From NCBI RefSeq assembly GCF_028687615.1, contig NZ_JAQTZU010000027.1, positions 1-40,558 of the forward strand: DNA of 40,558 nucleotides, given 5' to 3'. The stretch comes from Methylovulum sp. Its GTDB lineage: Bacteria; Pseudomonadota; Gammaproteobacteria; Methylococcales; Methylomonadaceae. The notes beneath the pieces are model-generated. The model saw only the letters and a program-made list of their open reading frames with translations, ran no database searches and was not told the DNA's origin. The translations under genes were made by a program, and so were the position numbers. Position 1 is the first letter of the stretch, and each line of letters starts with the position of its first letter. Positions 17,520 through 26,267 of this stretch are shown here, one piece after another.

Positions 17520-19952
17520 ATGGCTACCTGGCTAGAAACCTGTCAACAACAACTGATACGCTTGGAAAAAACTTCGGTGCTGGTCGATAAACTCGATACT
17601 TTGTGCAGCAAAACACTTGCTGATTTGCCCGCTGAACTCTTGCAAAAACTCAACATCGAGCATCAACGCCTGAATAACCAATTGGAACGTTTACGCGCCA
17701 ACCGGTTTGAAGTCGCCGTCATCGGCTTGGAAAAAGCCGGCAAAAGCGCGTTGTTAAATGCGTGGTTGGGCCAGGAAATCCTGCCATCGGCGCGGGAACG
17801 CTGCACTTTTACCAGCACCGAAATCTGGTCGGCGCAAACCGAACATGATCAAATGTTGTTGATTGAATATTACACGAAAGAAGAAATCGCCACGTTGCAA
17901 GGGCAACGCCACGAGGCTTTGGCTAGCAGTTTGTTGAGCGACAAGGAGAAAAAGGAAATCCAGGAAGATTTGGAAGACACCGAAAAACATTTGGAGGCCA
18001 TCAAAGAATTCACCAAGCTAAAAAACGGCTTTAGCCAGTCGTTTATGGACATCAGCGAAATCAGCGAGCATTTGCAGTCGGCGATTTTCAAAAACCGCGC
18101 GCAATCACTGGCAATCAAACGCATCCAACTGAAAACCGTGCGCCTTAGAAGCGACCGCGACATTATTTTCCACGATGTACCAGGCTTCAACTCCGGCATT
18201 TTGATGCACGCCGAACAAGCCATTGACCGTCTGAAAAAATGCGATGCGATTATTTACGCCAAGGAAATGAAACAGCCATCCATCACCGGGCCCGAAAAAG
18301 AGATGTTGATGGTCACCGATGCCGAAGACCCCGCCATCCGCGTCGCCGACAAAGTGTTTGTCGTGCTGACGCAAATTGACGCGCTTGATGATCCGATTGA
18401 TTTTAAAGAAACTTACGAAAAGCATAAAAATTATTGGCCCGCCGTCCCGGAACGGCGCTTGATTCCGGTTTGCGCACGGGCGCATCTGGTCGAATTTGGC
18501 ATCCCTTCCGAAGACACGCTAAGACGTTCCAAAAGTGCCGATGATAAAGGTAAGTTAAAAAAACTTGGCATCACCGATGGCGTACCGATTTTGAAAGAAT
18601 CGGTCAGTTATTACATTGATAACGAACGCGCTTCGGTGCTGCAAAAACGCTGTGACGCGCTGGTCAACAATATGCGCCAATACGCCAGTGAAATTCTGCA
18701 AAAACTGGAGCCGATTTATTCCAGTTTCGCCGACAGCGACAGCGAAAGCCACGAAGACAATTTGCTAGGCAAGGAATTTAACCAATGGTGGGGACGCGAA
18801 TGGCAGCGCATCAAAAAAGACTTTGATGTTTGGTACGCAGAAAGCATCCAGGGCCGCACGGAGGCGGACGCACTAGGTGCCGAACATCAGGAATTGGCGG
18901 CCTTGCATGATGCTTACGACGGTAAAATCGAAGCCTTGTTGGCAAATTTGTCCACCGCGCAAGCCGATGAACTGAAACGGATTTACACGGCTGGCGGCAC
19001 TATTTCGATGCCGGATGCCCGCGAAGGCAATTACAAAATCCGCGAAGAGCTGTTCCGCGAAATCCAGCAAAAATTTGAGACCGAACTGACCGACGAACTC
19101 GCCCAAGCCTTGCAAGCCTTGATCGACCAGATCGTCCGCAAGACCCAAGAATTGTTGTGGGAAACCGAAGACGTGCGTAAAACCCTGTTGCACTCGCAAA
19201 TGGACGAAACGATTGAACAAGCGCGGATACGCCACGGATTTCAGGTGCTGTTCCTGCGCTTTGGGCGCGTTGCGGTGGAAGCCTTCATCGCCAAACCCTT
19301 GCAAGCCCGTGAACGCCTGCTGCATGAACGCGCCGCCGAAATCAAAACCCTGGAAGCGTTTTATGCCGGAGACAATGACCAGCACAAACAAGAAGGCCGC
19401 CTGACCCATTATCTGCGTTACGGTTTGTGGGAAAAAGCCGTCAGCCGGATTCCGGTTGCCATCAATAAAGCCACCCGTGCAACCAAAGCCGCCAATGCCC
19501 TGGAATTGGCAGAAACGGTGGCGGATGCCGCCCCGGCAGTGGCGGGCAGAAGCACACGCACGACCAAAACAGCGGCAATACATGAGTTGTCCGAAGCGGC
19601 AACAGCAATTGAAGAGCAAGAACGCTCACCCGAACCCATCAATTTTGAACAAGTGGTCGAAGAGATCAACGGCGATTTGGCGGCTTTGGAAGATTATCTA
19701 AAAAATAGCGTGTTCTATGCGGCGGGATTCATCACTTATTGCAACCAAGAGTTGGAGCGTATCCGCAACCGCTTCAAAGAAATAGAAGACAACGAACGGC
19801 AATGGATAGGCATTATCCGCACCGCCGTCAAATACGAGAGGAATCCCCGCATCCCTTACAACATCTCCCATTCCAAACGCGATTTTCGCCTACGTCGGGA
19901 AATCGCCTTGGAATTGAAAGAAGTCCGCGAGACTTATACCCATCTTTACTGA
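17520..19952 (+). CDS. dynamin-like large GTPase
   Basis: This is an 810-residue protein with an N-terminal GTPase domain. P-loop GLEKAGKS lies at 69-76, a switch I region with Thr near 96-100 (RCTFTST), switch II DVPGF at 219-223, and TQID at 284-287 in the TKxD position. The rest is almost entirely alpha-helical with coiled coils (about 130-180 and 370-800). A hydrophobic patch near residues 735-745 (VFYAAGFITY) may contact membrane. This architecture fits bacterial dynamin-like proteins, which bind and remodel membranes in stress or phage defence. An Ala-rich linker (TRATKAANALELAETVADA) sits near 655-675. The gene is alone, with no second dynamin-like partner beside it. Confidence 0.88.
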   Translation: MATWLETCQQQLIRLEKTSVLVDKLDTLCSKTLADLPAELLQKLNIEHQRLNNQLERLRANRFEVAVIGLEKAGKSALLNAWLGQEILPSARERCTFTSTEIWSAQTEHDQMLLIEYYTKEEIATLQGQRHEALASSLLSDKEKKEIQEDLEDTEKHLEAIKEFTKLKNGFSQSFMDISEISEHLQSAIFKNRAQSLAIKRIQLKTVRLRSDRDIIFHDVPGFNSGILMHAEQAIDRLKKCDAIIYAKEMKQPSITGPEKEMLMVTDAEDPAIRVADKVFVVLTQIDALDDPIDFKETYEKHKNYWPAVPERRLIPVCARAHLVEFGIPSEDTLRRSKSADDKGKLKKLGITDGVPILKESVSYYIDNERASVLQKRCDALVNNMRQYASEILQKLEPIYSSFADSDSESHEDNLLGKEFNQWWGREWQRIKKDFDVWYAESIQGRTEADALGAEHQELAALHDAYDGKIEALLANLSTAQADELKRIYTAGGTISMPDAREGNYKIREELFREIQQKFETELTDELAQALQALIDQIVRKTQELLWETEDVRKTLLHSQMDETIEQARIRHGFQVLFLRFGRVAVEAFIAKPLQARERLLHERAAEIKTLEAFYAGDNDQHKQEGRLTHYLRYGLWEKAVSRIPVAINKATRATKAANALELAETVADAAPAVAGRSTRTTKTAAIHELSEAATAIEEQERSPEPINFEQVVEEINGDLAALEDYLKNSVFYAAGFITYCNQELERIRNRFKEIEDNERQWIGIIRTAVKYERNPRIPYNISHSKRDFRLRREIALELKEVRETYTHLY

Positions 19953-19966
19953 TCATCAAACATCTC

Positions 19967-20097
19967 AGAACGTGTTTTAAAAGCGGTTACGCGGCGTTGC
20001 GCGGTGCTCGAAATACTCATGTACGTCCAGTACACTCCGGTTTCTGCATTCCGTGCGCCTTGCACTCGAACCGCTCGCGACGCTTAAAACACGTTCT
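19967..20097. repeat. 131-bp inverted-repeat element, family D (agaacgtgttttaa ends)
   Basis: The ends agaacgtgttttaa (19967-19980) and its reverse complement (ending 20097) bound a 131-bp unit 14 bases after the dynamin-like gene. A truncated copy of the opposite end lies at 36067-36127, and a minimal fused form lies at 34123-34146. The 316-base gap 19953-20268 holds this element, a hairpin and the iscR promoter. Confidence 0.85.
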
Positions 20098-20110
20098 CAA
20101 GAATCAAATA

Positions 20111-20134
20111 ACCGGTAACAGGCTGGTTACCGGT
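20111..20134. terminator. hairpin upstream of iscR
   Basis: Arms accggtaac (20111-20119) and gttaccggt (20126-20134) are perfectly complementary around aggctg. The T-run is poor. It probably insulates iscR from readthrough. Confidence 0.55.
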
Positions 20135-20200
20135 AAATCATTTGGCATCAGAGTGTGCGCCCAACGTTCCAGCTTCGATAAACCACATTGTCTCTGCGTA

Positions 20201-20232
20201 ATAGTTGACTATTTCACTAGGTTAAGTATAGT
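20201..20232 (+). promoter_or_regulatory. iscR promoter with IscR type 1-like site
   Basis: A -35 TTGACT (20205-20210) and -10 TATAGT (20227-20232) are separated by 16 bases. The stretch atagttgactatttcacta overlapping the -35 matches the left half of the IscR type 1 consensus (ATAxxxGACTxxxxxA). The right half is degenerate. The position upstream of iscR implies autorepression by the Fe-S form. Confidence 0.72.
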
Positions 20233-20268
20233 AATTCTTATTCAATTAGATTTATTAAGGATATTCCC

Positions 20269-20760
20269 GTGCGCTTAACCACTAAAGGCCGCTATGCAGT
20301 GACCGCCATGCTCGATCTGGCTTTCCACAGTCAAATTAAACCGGTCACCCTGACGGAAATTGCCGCCCGTCAAACCATTTCGTTATCTTATCTTGAACAA
20401 TTATTTGCCCGTTTGCGCCGTGCCGGAATGGTCAAAGGTGTGCGTGGCCCTGGCGGCGGGTATACCTTATGCGGCGAAGCTAGCGAAATTAATATCGCCG
20501 ATATTATTGCCGCCGTCGATGAGCAAGTCGATGCCACTAAATGCGGTGGCGAAGCCAACTGCCAACAGCATCAGGCCTGCTTGACGCATGATTTATGGAT
20601 GGGCTTGAGCGATCAAATCAGGGAGTATTTAAAAGGCATCACCTTGGCGGAATTGCTTGAAAAACACCATGTTCAAGAAATTGCCCAACGCCAAGATCAA
20701 GATGTGCAACACATCATCGAAATCCATCGCTTAAGTGAGGTGGGTGCCGAACTTGCATGA
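20269..20760 (+). CDS. iscR: Fe-S cluster-sensing Rrf2-family regulator IscR
   Basis: This is a 163-residue Rrf2-type winged-helix regulator starting with GTG ([18 protein letters not shown]). The cluster ligands are at the same positions as in E. coli IscR: Cys92, Cys98, Cys104 and His107 ([17 protein letters not shown]). The DNA-binding region spans about residues 1-65 ([24 protein letters not shown]). It should hold a [2Fe-2S] cluster and repress this operon when Fe-S supply is adequate. A promoter overlapped by an IscR-like half-site lies 37 bases upstream. The stop codon overlaps the iscS start (ATGA), so the two are translationally coupled. Confidence 0.96.
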   Translation: MRLTTKGRYAVTAMLDLAFHSQIKPVTLTEIAARQTISLSYLEQLFARLRRAGMVKGVRGPGGGYTLCGEASEINIADIIAAVDEQVDATKCGGEANCQQHQACLTHDLWMGLSDQIREYLKGITLAELLEKHHVQEIAQRQDQDVQHIIEIHRLSEVGAELA

Positions 20761-21866
20761 TCTACCTCGATCATAATGCCACCACCCCGCTGGACGGGCG
20801 GGTAGTGGAGGCGATGTTGCCGTTTCTTAAATCGTTCTATGGCAATCCGTCCAGCTTATACCGTCATGGCCGATTGGCGAGAAGTGCGCTGGACACGGCA
20901 CGGGAGCAAGTCGCCGCCTTGGTCGATGCCAATCCCGCAGCGGTTATTTTCACCAGCGGCGGTACCGAAGCCAATAATTTGGCTTTGGCAAGCCTGCCAG
21001 CAGCTTGCCGCTTGGCTATTGCCGCCACCGAACATCCTTCCATCACCGAACCAGCCAAACGTTTGTCCCGCCAGGGGCATGGGCTGTCAATTATTGCCGT
21101 TGACGGCAATGGTTTGCTTACCGAAGCCGCCCTCAGCCAACTTATGGGTTTCCAGCCCACGTTGGTTTCGCTAATGTTGGCGAATAATGAAACGGGCGTT
21201 GTGCAAGACGTCGCCGCTTATGCAGGGCAATGGCGCGAATCCGGGATAATCGTCCATACCGATGCCGTGCAGGCGGCTGGCAAAATCCCCGTCTCATTTA
21301 AGCGACTAGGTGTGCAGATGCTGAGCTTATCCAGCCACAAAATCTACGGCCCGAAAGGATGCGGCGCCTTGGTTTTTGATAAATCCGTCCCCATTAATCC
21401 GCTCATCGTTGGTGGCGGGCAAGAGCAAGACTTACGTTCGGGTACGGAAAATGTCGCCGCGATAGTGGGTTTTGGTAAGGCGGCGGAATTGGCAAAAACC
21501 GAATTGGCAGAACGCGGCAAGCACTTGTTGGGGTTAAGGACGTTGCTTGAAGCCAATCTGGAGGCGATCCCAGGCTTAAGCATGTTTGCCAAAAATGTCA
21601 ATCGCTTGCCCAATACCGTGCAGTTTGGTATTGACGGCGTTGACGGCGAGATGTTGCTGATGAAGCTGGATAAAAAAAATATCGCCGTATCCAGCGGTTC
21701 CGCTTGCGCCAGCGGCGGCGGCCAGCCTAGTCCGGTTTTAATGGCGATGGGTGTCAACCCGACACTTGCCAAAAGTGCGATTCGTATCAGTTTGGGCATA
21801 GCCAATACTGAAGCGGAAATAGTGCAATTTATTCATGTAGTAAAAGACTTGGTCAGCCAAGCATAG
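20757..21866 (+). CDS. iscS: cysteine desulfurase (IscS/NifS type)
   Basis: This is a 369-residue PLP enzyme that removes sulfur from cysteine for Fe-S assembly and other thio-transfers. The N-terminus [16 protein letters not shown] is typical. The PLP Lys is Lys195 ([12 protein letters not shown]), and the persulfide Cys is Cys317 in the loop [10 protein letters not shown]. It is shorter than the roughly 404-residue E. coli IscS and resembles NifS-like members. It overlaps iscR by 4 bases and is followed after 9 bases by an IscA-type gene. No iscU lies between them. Confidence 0.94.
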   Translation: MIYLDHNATTPLDGRVVEAMLPFLKSFYGNPSSLYRHGRLARSALDTAREQVAALVDANPAAVIFTSGGTEANNLALASLPAACRLAIAATEHPSITEPAKRLSRQGHGLSIIAVDGNGLLTEAALSQLMGFQPTLVSLMLANNETGVVQDVAAYAGQWRESGIIVHTDAVQAAGKIPVSFKRLGVQMLSLSSHKIYGPKGCGALVFDKSVPINPLIVGGGQEQDLRSGTENVAAIVGFGKAAELAKTELAERGKHLLGLRTLLEANLEAIPGLSMFAKNVNRLPNTVQFGIDGVDGEMLLMKLDKKNIAVSSGSACASGGGQPSPVLMAMGVNPTLAKSAIRISLGIANTEAEIVQFIHVVKDLVSQA

Positions 21867-21875
21867 GAGTTTGTT

Positions 21876-22202
21876 ATGTCTGTTTCATTAACTGAAAGTG
21901 CCGCCCGTCAAATCCAAAAACAATTGCTAAAACGCGGCAAAGGGATAGGTTTAAAGCTGGGTGTCAGAAAATCCGGCTGTTCCGGCTACGCTTACGCACT
22001 CGATTATGCCGACCAATTGGACGAAAACGATAGGGTGTTTGAAGGCTTCGGCGTTAAAGTCATCGTCAAAGATGAGGATTTGCAGTTGGTCAACGGCATC
22101 GAGCTGGATTACCGGCGCGAAGGCATCAACGAGGCGTTCCAGTTTAATAATCCGAACGTGGCAGGGACTTGCGGCTGTGGCGAGAGTTTTGCCGTGAAGT
22201 GA
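21876..22202 (+). CDS. iscA: A-type Fe-S carrier IscA
   Basis: This is a 108-residue HesB/IscA-family protein that receives or delivers Fe-S clusters or iron. The three conserved Cys are Cys35 (KSGCSGYAY), Cys99 and Cys101 (GTCGCGESF), at E. coli IscA positions. A Shine-Dalgarno aggag lies just ahead of the ATG. It ends the recognisable isc cluster. Beyond it come a hairpin and a decayed transposase rather than hscB, hscA or fdx. Confidence 0.95.
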   Translation: MSVSLTESAARQIQKQLLKRGKGIGLKLGVRKSGCSGYAYALDYADQLDENDRVFEGFGVKVIVKDEDLQLVNGIELDYRREGINEAFQFNNPNVAGTCGCGESFAVK

Positions 22203-22263
22203 CATCAAGGCTTTTAGATAGACGCTTATTGATGGGATATTCTTCTAAACAAATAAGGAATGA

Positions 22264-22300
22264 GCCTAAAATAATTTAGGCAACTTATAAAATTGTTGCC
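22264..22300. terminator. paired hairpins after iscA
   Basis: gcctaaa/tttaggc (22264-22281, 4-base loop) overlaps a second stem ggcaac/gttgcc (22279-22300). The two are mutually exclusive. They lie between the convergent iscA and transposase remnant and could act as a weak bidirectional terminator. Confidence 0.5.
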
Positions 22301-22850
22301 TCAGGCATGGCGACATAATTCCATTGCCCCAGATACTGATCAAATACGATTCGCATGGATTCTTTAAAGCCTTCCACAACTTTTCTGCCCGTTTCATAAA
22401 CCTTGTTAAAAATACAGGCAAAGACCTTTAATCCCGCTTTTGTTGTTGTCTTTTCTATTAGCTCTTTCATAAAGGGATGGCTGGTTAAAATCATGCCGGC
22501 TAATTCGCGGGTAATATGAGGAAATACCCGATGCTCAATGGGATTCCACACGACATGTACGGCGGATAATGCGCTATCCGTATTTCAATGCCTATTTCAT
22601 CCACCAAAGCCTGCAAATCCTGTTTGAAAATGTAGTGTCTGGAGGAGTTGCCGCCACCGCCATCCATCAATAATAAAATGGAGGTTGCCAGAGGATAGTA
22701 GATGATTCCGTAGGTGTACCACCAGTGGCGAATCGAATCACAGGAAAATTCGCTGGTGTCACGGCTCGTGCCAATGTTGACGTAGGCTTCGTTGCGCTCC
22801 ATATCATAAAGCGCATGGGGCACTGCGACACCTTCGGCTACTGACCACAG
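22285..22850 (-). pseudogene. ISAzo13-family transposase remnant, truncated and frameshifted
   Basis: Two minus-strand frames together give the C-terminal part of an ISAzo13-type DDE transposase: VAVPHALYDMERNEAYVNIG, SIRHWWYTYG, LLLMDGGGGNSSR, QALVDEIGIEIRIAHYPP, then WNPIEHRVFPHITRELAGM and LGQWNY near the end. HYPP and WNPIEHR are normally contiguous. Here one base is lost near 22555, breaking the frame. The N-terminal part is missing, and the 5' edge abuts a truncated family B MITE. No intact IS ends are visible. It may have removed or displaced the rest of an isc operon. Confidence 0.8.
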
Positions 22851-22853
22851 GCG

Positions 22854-22936
22854 TACCCGCAGGACTTTAGACCTGTCTGGTTTTTAAAACCTGCCAGGTC
22901 TAGCCCAGGTATTTTTGTCCCGCTTAAAGTTGGTAG
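22854..22936. repeat. truncated MITE-like element, family B copy 2
   Basis: This is an inverted, one-ended copy of the 13002 element. It has the cccgcaggact segment, a diverged core palindrome (agacctgtctggttttt...) and one terminus (cgcttaaagttggtag). The other terminus is missing where it meets the transposase remnant. Confidence 0.78.
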
Positions 22937-23060
22937 CCCTAATTTTCCATCGCCCACCATGCCCGCCGCGTATCATTTGACGGTCAACGGCGTTATGGTG
23001 CTATAAACTGGCGTAATTCCGTATGCAAAGAAACCAAATAGAATTACATCTGTCTGGTTC

Positions 23061-23076
23061 TGGCATTAGCACAGCA
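23061..23076 (+). promoter_or_regulatory. possible sigma54-type promoter upstream of gspE
   Basis: tggcattagcacagca has the invariant GG and GC elements 12 bases apart and TGGCA at the -24 box. The -12 box is weak (CAGCA rather than TTGCA). It lies about 85 bases before the gspE start. A sigma70-like TATGAT at 23092 is an alternative. The call is weak. Confidence 0.25.
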
Positions 23077-23161
23077 TTTTTATAAAACTGTTATGATAAA
23101 ATACGCGGCTTGCTTACCCGTTTAAATCGCCACTATTTTTATAAACCATCTAAATCAACTA

Positions 23162-24847
23162 ATGGCCTACGAATCACTGCTGCATGCACTCCAAACGAAA
23201 GGTAAACTGTCGGCTTCGGAATTGAAAAAAGTTGAACGGGTTAAAAAAAGTGCGATGGGCGACAGTCTGCCGCAATTGCTGGTCAAATTGGGTCTTTGTT
23301 CCGAGGCGGATGTCGCCGATGCCTTTGTTGAATCCGGTCAGTTTGAGAAAGTGGTTGCTGACCAATATCCTATGGAAATGCAGTTGCCGGACAGTGTGTC
23401 CTTACGCTTCCTCAAACAATTCCATGTCATCGGCTTGCATCAGGATGAGCATGAGGTCACGGTCACGATGATGGATCCTGAAGACCAGTTCGCCATTGAT
23501 GCTTTGAAGTTGGCGACGGGCAAGAACCTCATCGTCAAAGTCGGTTTGTTATCAGAAATTGATACCGCGCTGGAAGTGCAGTATGGCGAAGGCCGCTCAC
23601 AAATGGACAAAATCGTCGATGGCCTGACCATGGAAGACATAGGCGAAGAAGATTTGGAGCATCTGAAAGACCTCGCCAGTGAAGCCCCGGTCATCAGAAT
23701 GGTGAACCTGATTATGCAACGGGCGATAGAGACCAAAGCCTCGGACATCCACATCGAACCATTTGAACAGACCTTGAAAGTTAGGCTGCGTGTGGACGGC
23801 GTGTTGCAAGAGATTGAGGCACCACCTGTCAAATCCACGGCGGCGGTGATTTCGCGGATCAAGATCATGGCGAAACTGAACATCGCCGAACGCCGTCTAC
23901 CGCAAGACGGGCGCATCAAAGTGCAAATGCTCGGCAAGGAATTGGATTTGCGGGTTTCCACGATACCGACCATGTACGGCGAAAGCGTCGTTATCCGTTT
24001 GCTGGACAAGGAAAATACCGTGCTGGATTTCCAGGCACTGGGTTTTGCCGGTATCCATCTGCAACGTTTCCTTGATGTCCTGGCCTTGCCGCATGGCATT
24101 ATCCTGATTACCGGCCCGACGGGTAGCGGTAAATCGACCACGATGTACGCGGCCTTGAAACAGCTCAACACCTCGGCGCGGAAAATCATCACCGTCGAAG
24201 ACCCCGTCGAATACCAGATGGAAGGCATCAACCAAATCCAAGCCAAGCCGCAAATCGGCCTCACATTTGCTTCGGCCTTGCGCTCCATTGTCCGCCAAGA
24301 CCCGGACGTGATCATGATCGGTGAGATGCGCGACTTGGAAACCGCGCGTATCGCCGTGCAATCGGCGCTGACCGGCCATTTGGTGTTGTCCACCCTGCAT
24401 ACCAACGATGCCGCCGGCGGTGTCACCCGTTTGCAGGACATGGGGCTGGAAGAATATCTGCTCACCTCCACGGTCAACGGCATCCTCGCCCAGCGTTTGG
24501 TCAGAAAGCTTTGTATTCATTGCAAATTGCCTTACACCCCTGCACCCGAAGTCGTTGCTGAATTGCGTTTGCGCCGTTTCGCACCCGAAGGTGACATTGT
24601 CTTGTACAAACCCGTCGGCTGTGCGGCTTGTAACGGTATGGGTTATCGCGGACGTATGGCGATCATCGAATTCCTGCCCATGACCGACCCGGTCCGAAAA
24701 TTGATCCTGGCGCATGAGGAAGCGGGCGCGATCCAAAAACTGGCGGTAGCCGAAGGCATGCAGACTTTGTACGAAAACGGCCTGGATAAGGTGGTGCAGG
24801 GCGTGACGACCTTGGAAGAAGTCATGCGCGTGACTTCGGAAGCGTAA
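23162..24847 (+). CDS. gspE: type II secretion ATPase GspE
   Basis: This is a 561-residue cytoplasmic hexameric ATPase that powers pseudopilus assembly. It has an N-terminal GspE_N domain (1-140) and a linker with KASDIHIEP. The Walker A motif GPTGSGKST lies at 318-326, the Asp box at ITVEDPVEYQ, the Walker B region at PDVIMIGEMRDLETA (381-395) and the His box at STLHTNDA. The zinc-binding tetracysteine is Cys451, Cys454, Cys487 and Cys490 (CIHC and CAAC). It opens the secretion operon. gspF follows after one base. The upstream 220 bases are non-coding and would hold the operon promoter. Confidence 0.95.
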   Translation: MAYESLLHALQTKGKLSASELKKVERVKKSAMGDSLPQLLVKLGLCSEADVADAFVESGQFEKVVADQYPMEMQLPDSVSLRFLKQFHVIGLHQDEHEVTVTMMDPEDQFAIDALKLATGKNLIVKVGLLSEIDTALEVQYGEGRSQMDKIVDGLTMEDIGEEDLEHLKDLASEAPVIRMVNLIMQRAIETKASDIHIEPFEQTLKVRLRVDGVLQEIEAPPVKSTAAVISRIKIMAKLNIAERRLPQDGRIKVQMLGKELDLRVSTIPTMYGESVVIRLLDKENTVLDFQALGFAGIHLQRFLDVLALPHGIILITGPTGSGKSTTMYAALKQLNTSARKIITVEDPVEYQMEGINQIQAKPQIGLTFASALRSIVRQDPDVIMIGEMRDLETARIAVQSALTGHLVLSTLHTNDAAGGVTRLQDMGLEEYLLTSTVNGILAQRLVRKLCIHCKLPYTPAPEVVAELRLRRFAPEGDIVLYKPVGCAACNGMGYRGRMAIIEFLPMTDPVRKLILAHEEAGAIQKLAVAEGMQTLYENGLDKVVQGVTTLEEVMRVTSEA

Positions 24848-24848
24848 G

Positions 24849-26066
24849 ATGCCGCTATTCACTTACAAAGCCATCAACGCCTTGGGCGAAACCGAGGAAG
24901 GTTTGCGTGACGCGCCCGATGAGGCGCAGTTAATCGCCGCGCTGCAAGCGGAAAACTATATCCCCATCAAGGTCAGCACCGCCAGCTCCCGCTCGTTTTT
25001 GGGCTTTGGTTTAGGTGCGAAACAAAACAAACTCTCACAAAAAGACATTTTGCTGTTCACCGGGGAATTGGCGACCTTGCTGGAATCGGGTTTGCCGATA
25101 GACAAGTCACTGATTGTCCTGATGGATTTGACTGAAGACAATGAACGGCTCACCAAGCTGATTTCTAAGGTTCTGGAAAAAGTCAAAGGCGGCACATCCT
25201 TGGCGGATGCCTTGGAAATGCAGGCGGGGATTTTCAGCAAGTTTTACCTGAATATGATCCGTGCCGGCGAAGCGGGCGGCGGTTTGGGCGAAGTGCTGAA
25301 CCGTTTGGGCGAATATCTGGAAAGTTCGCAAGAATTGAAGGACACGGTCAGCACCGCGTTGATTTATCCGGCGATTTTGCTGGTCATGTCGCTGGCTTCG
25401 GTGTTCATCATGCTGACGTTTGTGGTGCCGCAATTCACCGAAATGTTTGAAAGCGCGGGCAAAGATTTACCGGTATCGACACAAATTGTCGTCGGTATGG
25501 CAGAATGGCTGCAAAGTTATTGGTGGGCCTTGCTGGGCGTGTTTTTCGGCGTGTCCAGTTACATGAAATTCCAAATGGCGGATCCGTTGCGTAAAAAGGT
25601 CTGGGACGGGCGGTTTCTGAAATTACCGCTGTTTGGTGAAGTGTTGTTGAATAAGGAAACCGCCAACATCAGCCGCACCTTGGGAACTTTGCTGGGCAAC
25701 GGGGTTTCCATCATTGCGGCGATGGTGATTGTCCGTGAAACCGTCGATAATCTGGTCATCGCCGATGCGATAGGCGAAACCGAAGAACAGTTGAAACAAG
25801 GCAAGCATTTGTCCGATGCCTTGCAGGAAAAAGCCATCTTCCCGAAAATGGCGATGCAAATGGTCAAGATGGGCGAGGAAACCGGGCGCCTGGAAGAAAT
25901 GCTGCTGCGCGTGGCGAAAATTTATGACAAACAGCTTAGGGTCGCCATCCAGCGGATGCTGGCTTTATTGGAACCGGCGTTGATTATCACCTTAGGCTTG
26001 ATGATTGCGGGGATTATCGTCTCCATCTTGCTGGCGATTTTAAGCGTCAATGATTTGGCGTTTTAA
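24849..26066 (+). CDS. gspF: type II secretion inner-membrane platform protein GspF
   Basis: This is a 405-residue polytopic inner-membrane protein. It has two homologous T2SF domains (about 65-190 and 270-395), each cytoplasmic, and three membrane helices near 170-190, 215-235 and 375-400. Family signatures include the N-terminal MPLFTYKAINALGE, FTGELATLLESGLPIDKSL and MIRAGEAGGGLGEVL. It contacts GspE and GspL at the base of the system. The gap after it (about 200 bases) is filled by a palindromic element that separates it from gspG. Confidence 0.95.
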   Translation: MPLFTYKAINALGETEEGLRDAPDEAQLIAALQAENYIPIKVSTASSRSFLGFGLGAKQNKLSQKDILLFTGELATLLESGLPIDKSLIVLMDLTEDNERLTKLISKVLEKVKGGTSLADALEMQAGIFSKFYLNMIRAGEAGGGLGEVLNRLGEYLESSQELKDTVSTALIYPAILLVMSLASVFIMLTFVVPQFTEMFESAGKDLPVSTQIVVGMAEWLQSYWWALLGVFFGVSSYMKFQMADPLRKKVWDGRFLKLPLFGEVLLNKETANISRTLGTLLGNGVSIIAAMVIVRETVDNLVIADAIGETEEQLKQGKHLSDALQEKAIFPKMAMQMVKMGEETGRLEEMLLRVAKIYDKQLRVAIQRMLALLEPALIITLGLMIAGIIVSILLAILSVNDLAF

Positions 26067-26075
26067 TTTTTACAC

Positions 26076-26231
26076 ATTGTCCACGAAAGCCAACAGTAGG
26101 CGCGTTAGGCGACACGAAAAGCACGAAAAAACGCAAGGAAATTTTGTTTTGAAGTAATCGTAGGTCGGGCCGCCTTGAATTTTTCGTGCTTTTCGTGTTT
26201 TTCGCTTCGCGCTCTACGGGTCGTGGACAAT
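26076..26231. repeat. 156-bp palindromic element, family C, inside the gsp cluster
   Basis: The outer ends attgtccacga (26076-26086) and tcgtggacaat (26221-26231) are perfect inverted repeats. An inner perfect 18-bp pair lies at 26113-26130 and 26180-26197 (cacgaaaagcacgaaaaa). It occupies almost the whole gspF-gspG gap. The inner pair matches the 12118-12164 repeat. The 5' extension of the gspG frame to 26175 arises from this element. Confidence 0.88.
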
Positions 26232-26267
26232 AAAACAATATCAACACATTACATACAGGAACACATC

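Noticed and set aside
20111-20134. Riboswitch or IscR site
   Set aside because: It is a simple perfect hairpin without flanking conserved structure and without the IscR consensus.
19739-20278. 179-codon plus-strand frame
   Set aside because: It overlaps the end of the dynamin-like gene in another frame and then crosses a family D repeat and the iscR promoter.
22285-22823. Two separate small minus-strand genes
   Set aside because: Their sequences join end to end as one ISAzo13-type transposase split by a one-base loss.
26175-26267. N-terminal extension of GspG
   Set aside because: It lies inside a palindromic element and would put 31 residues before a normal prepilin leader.
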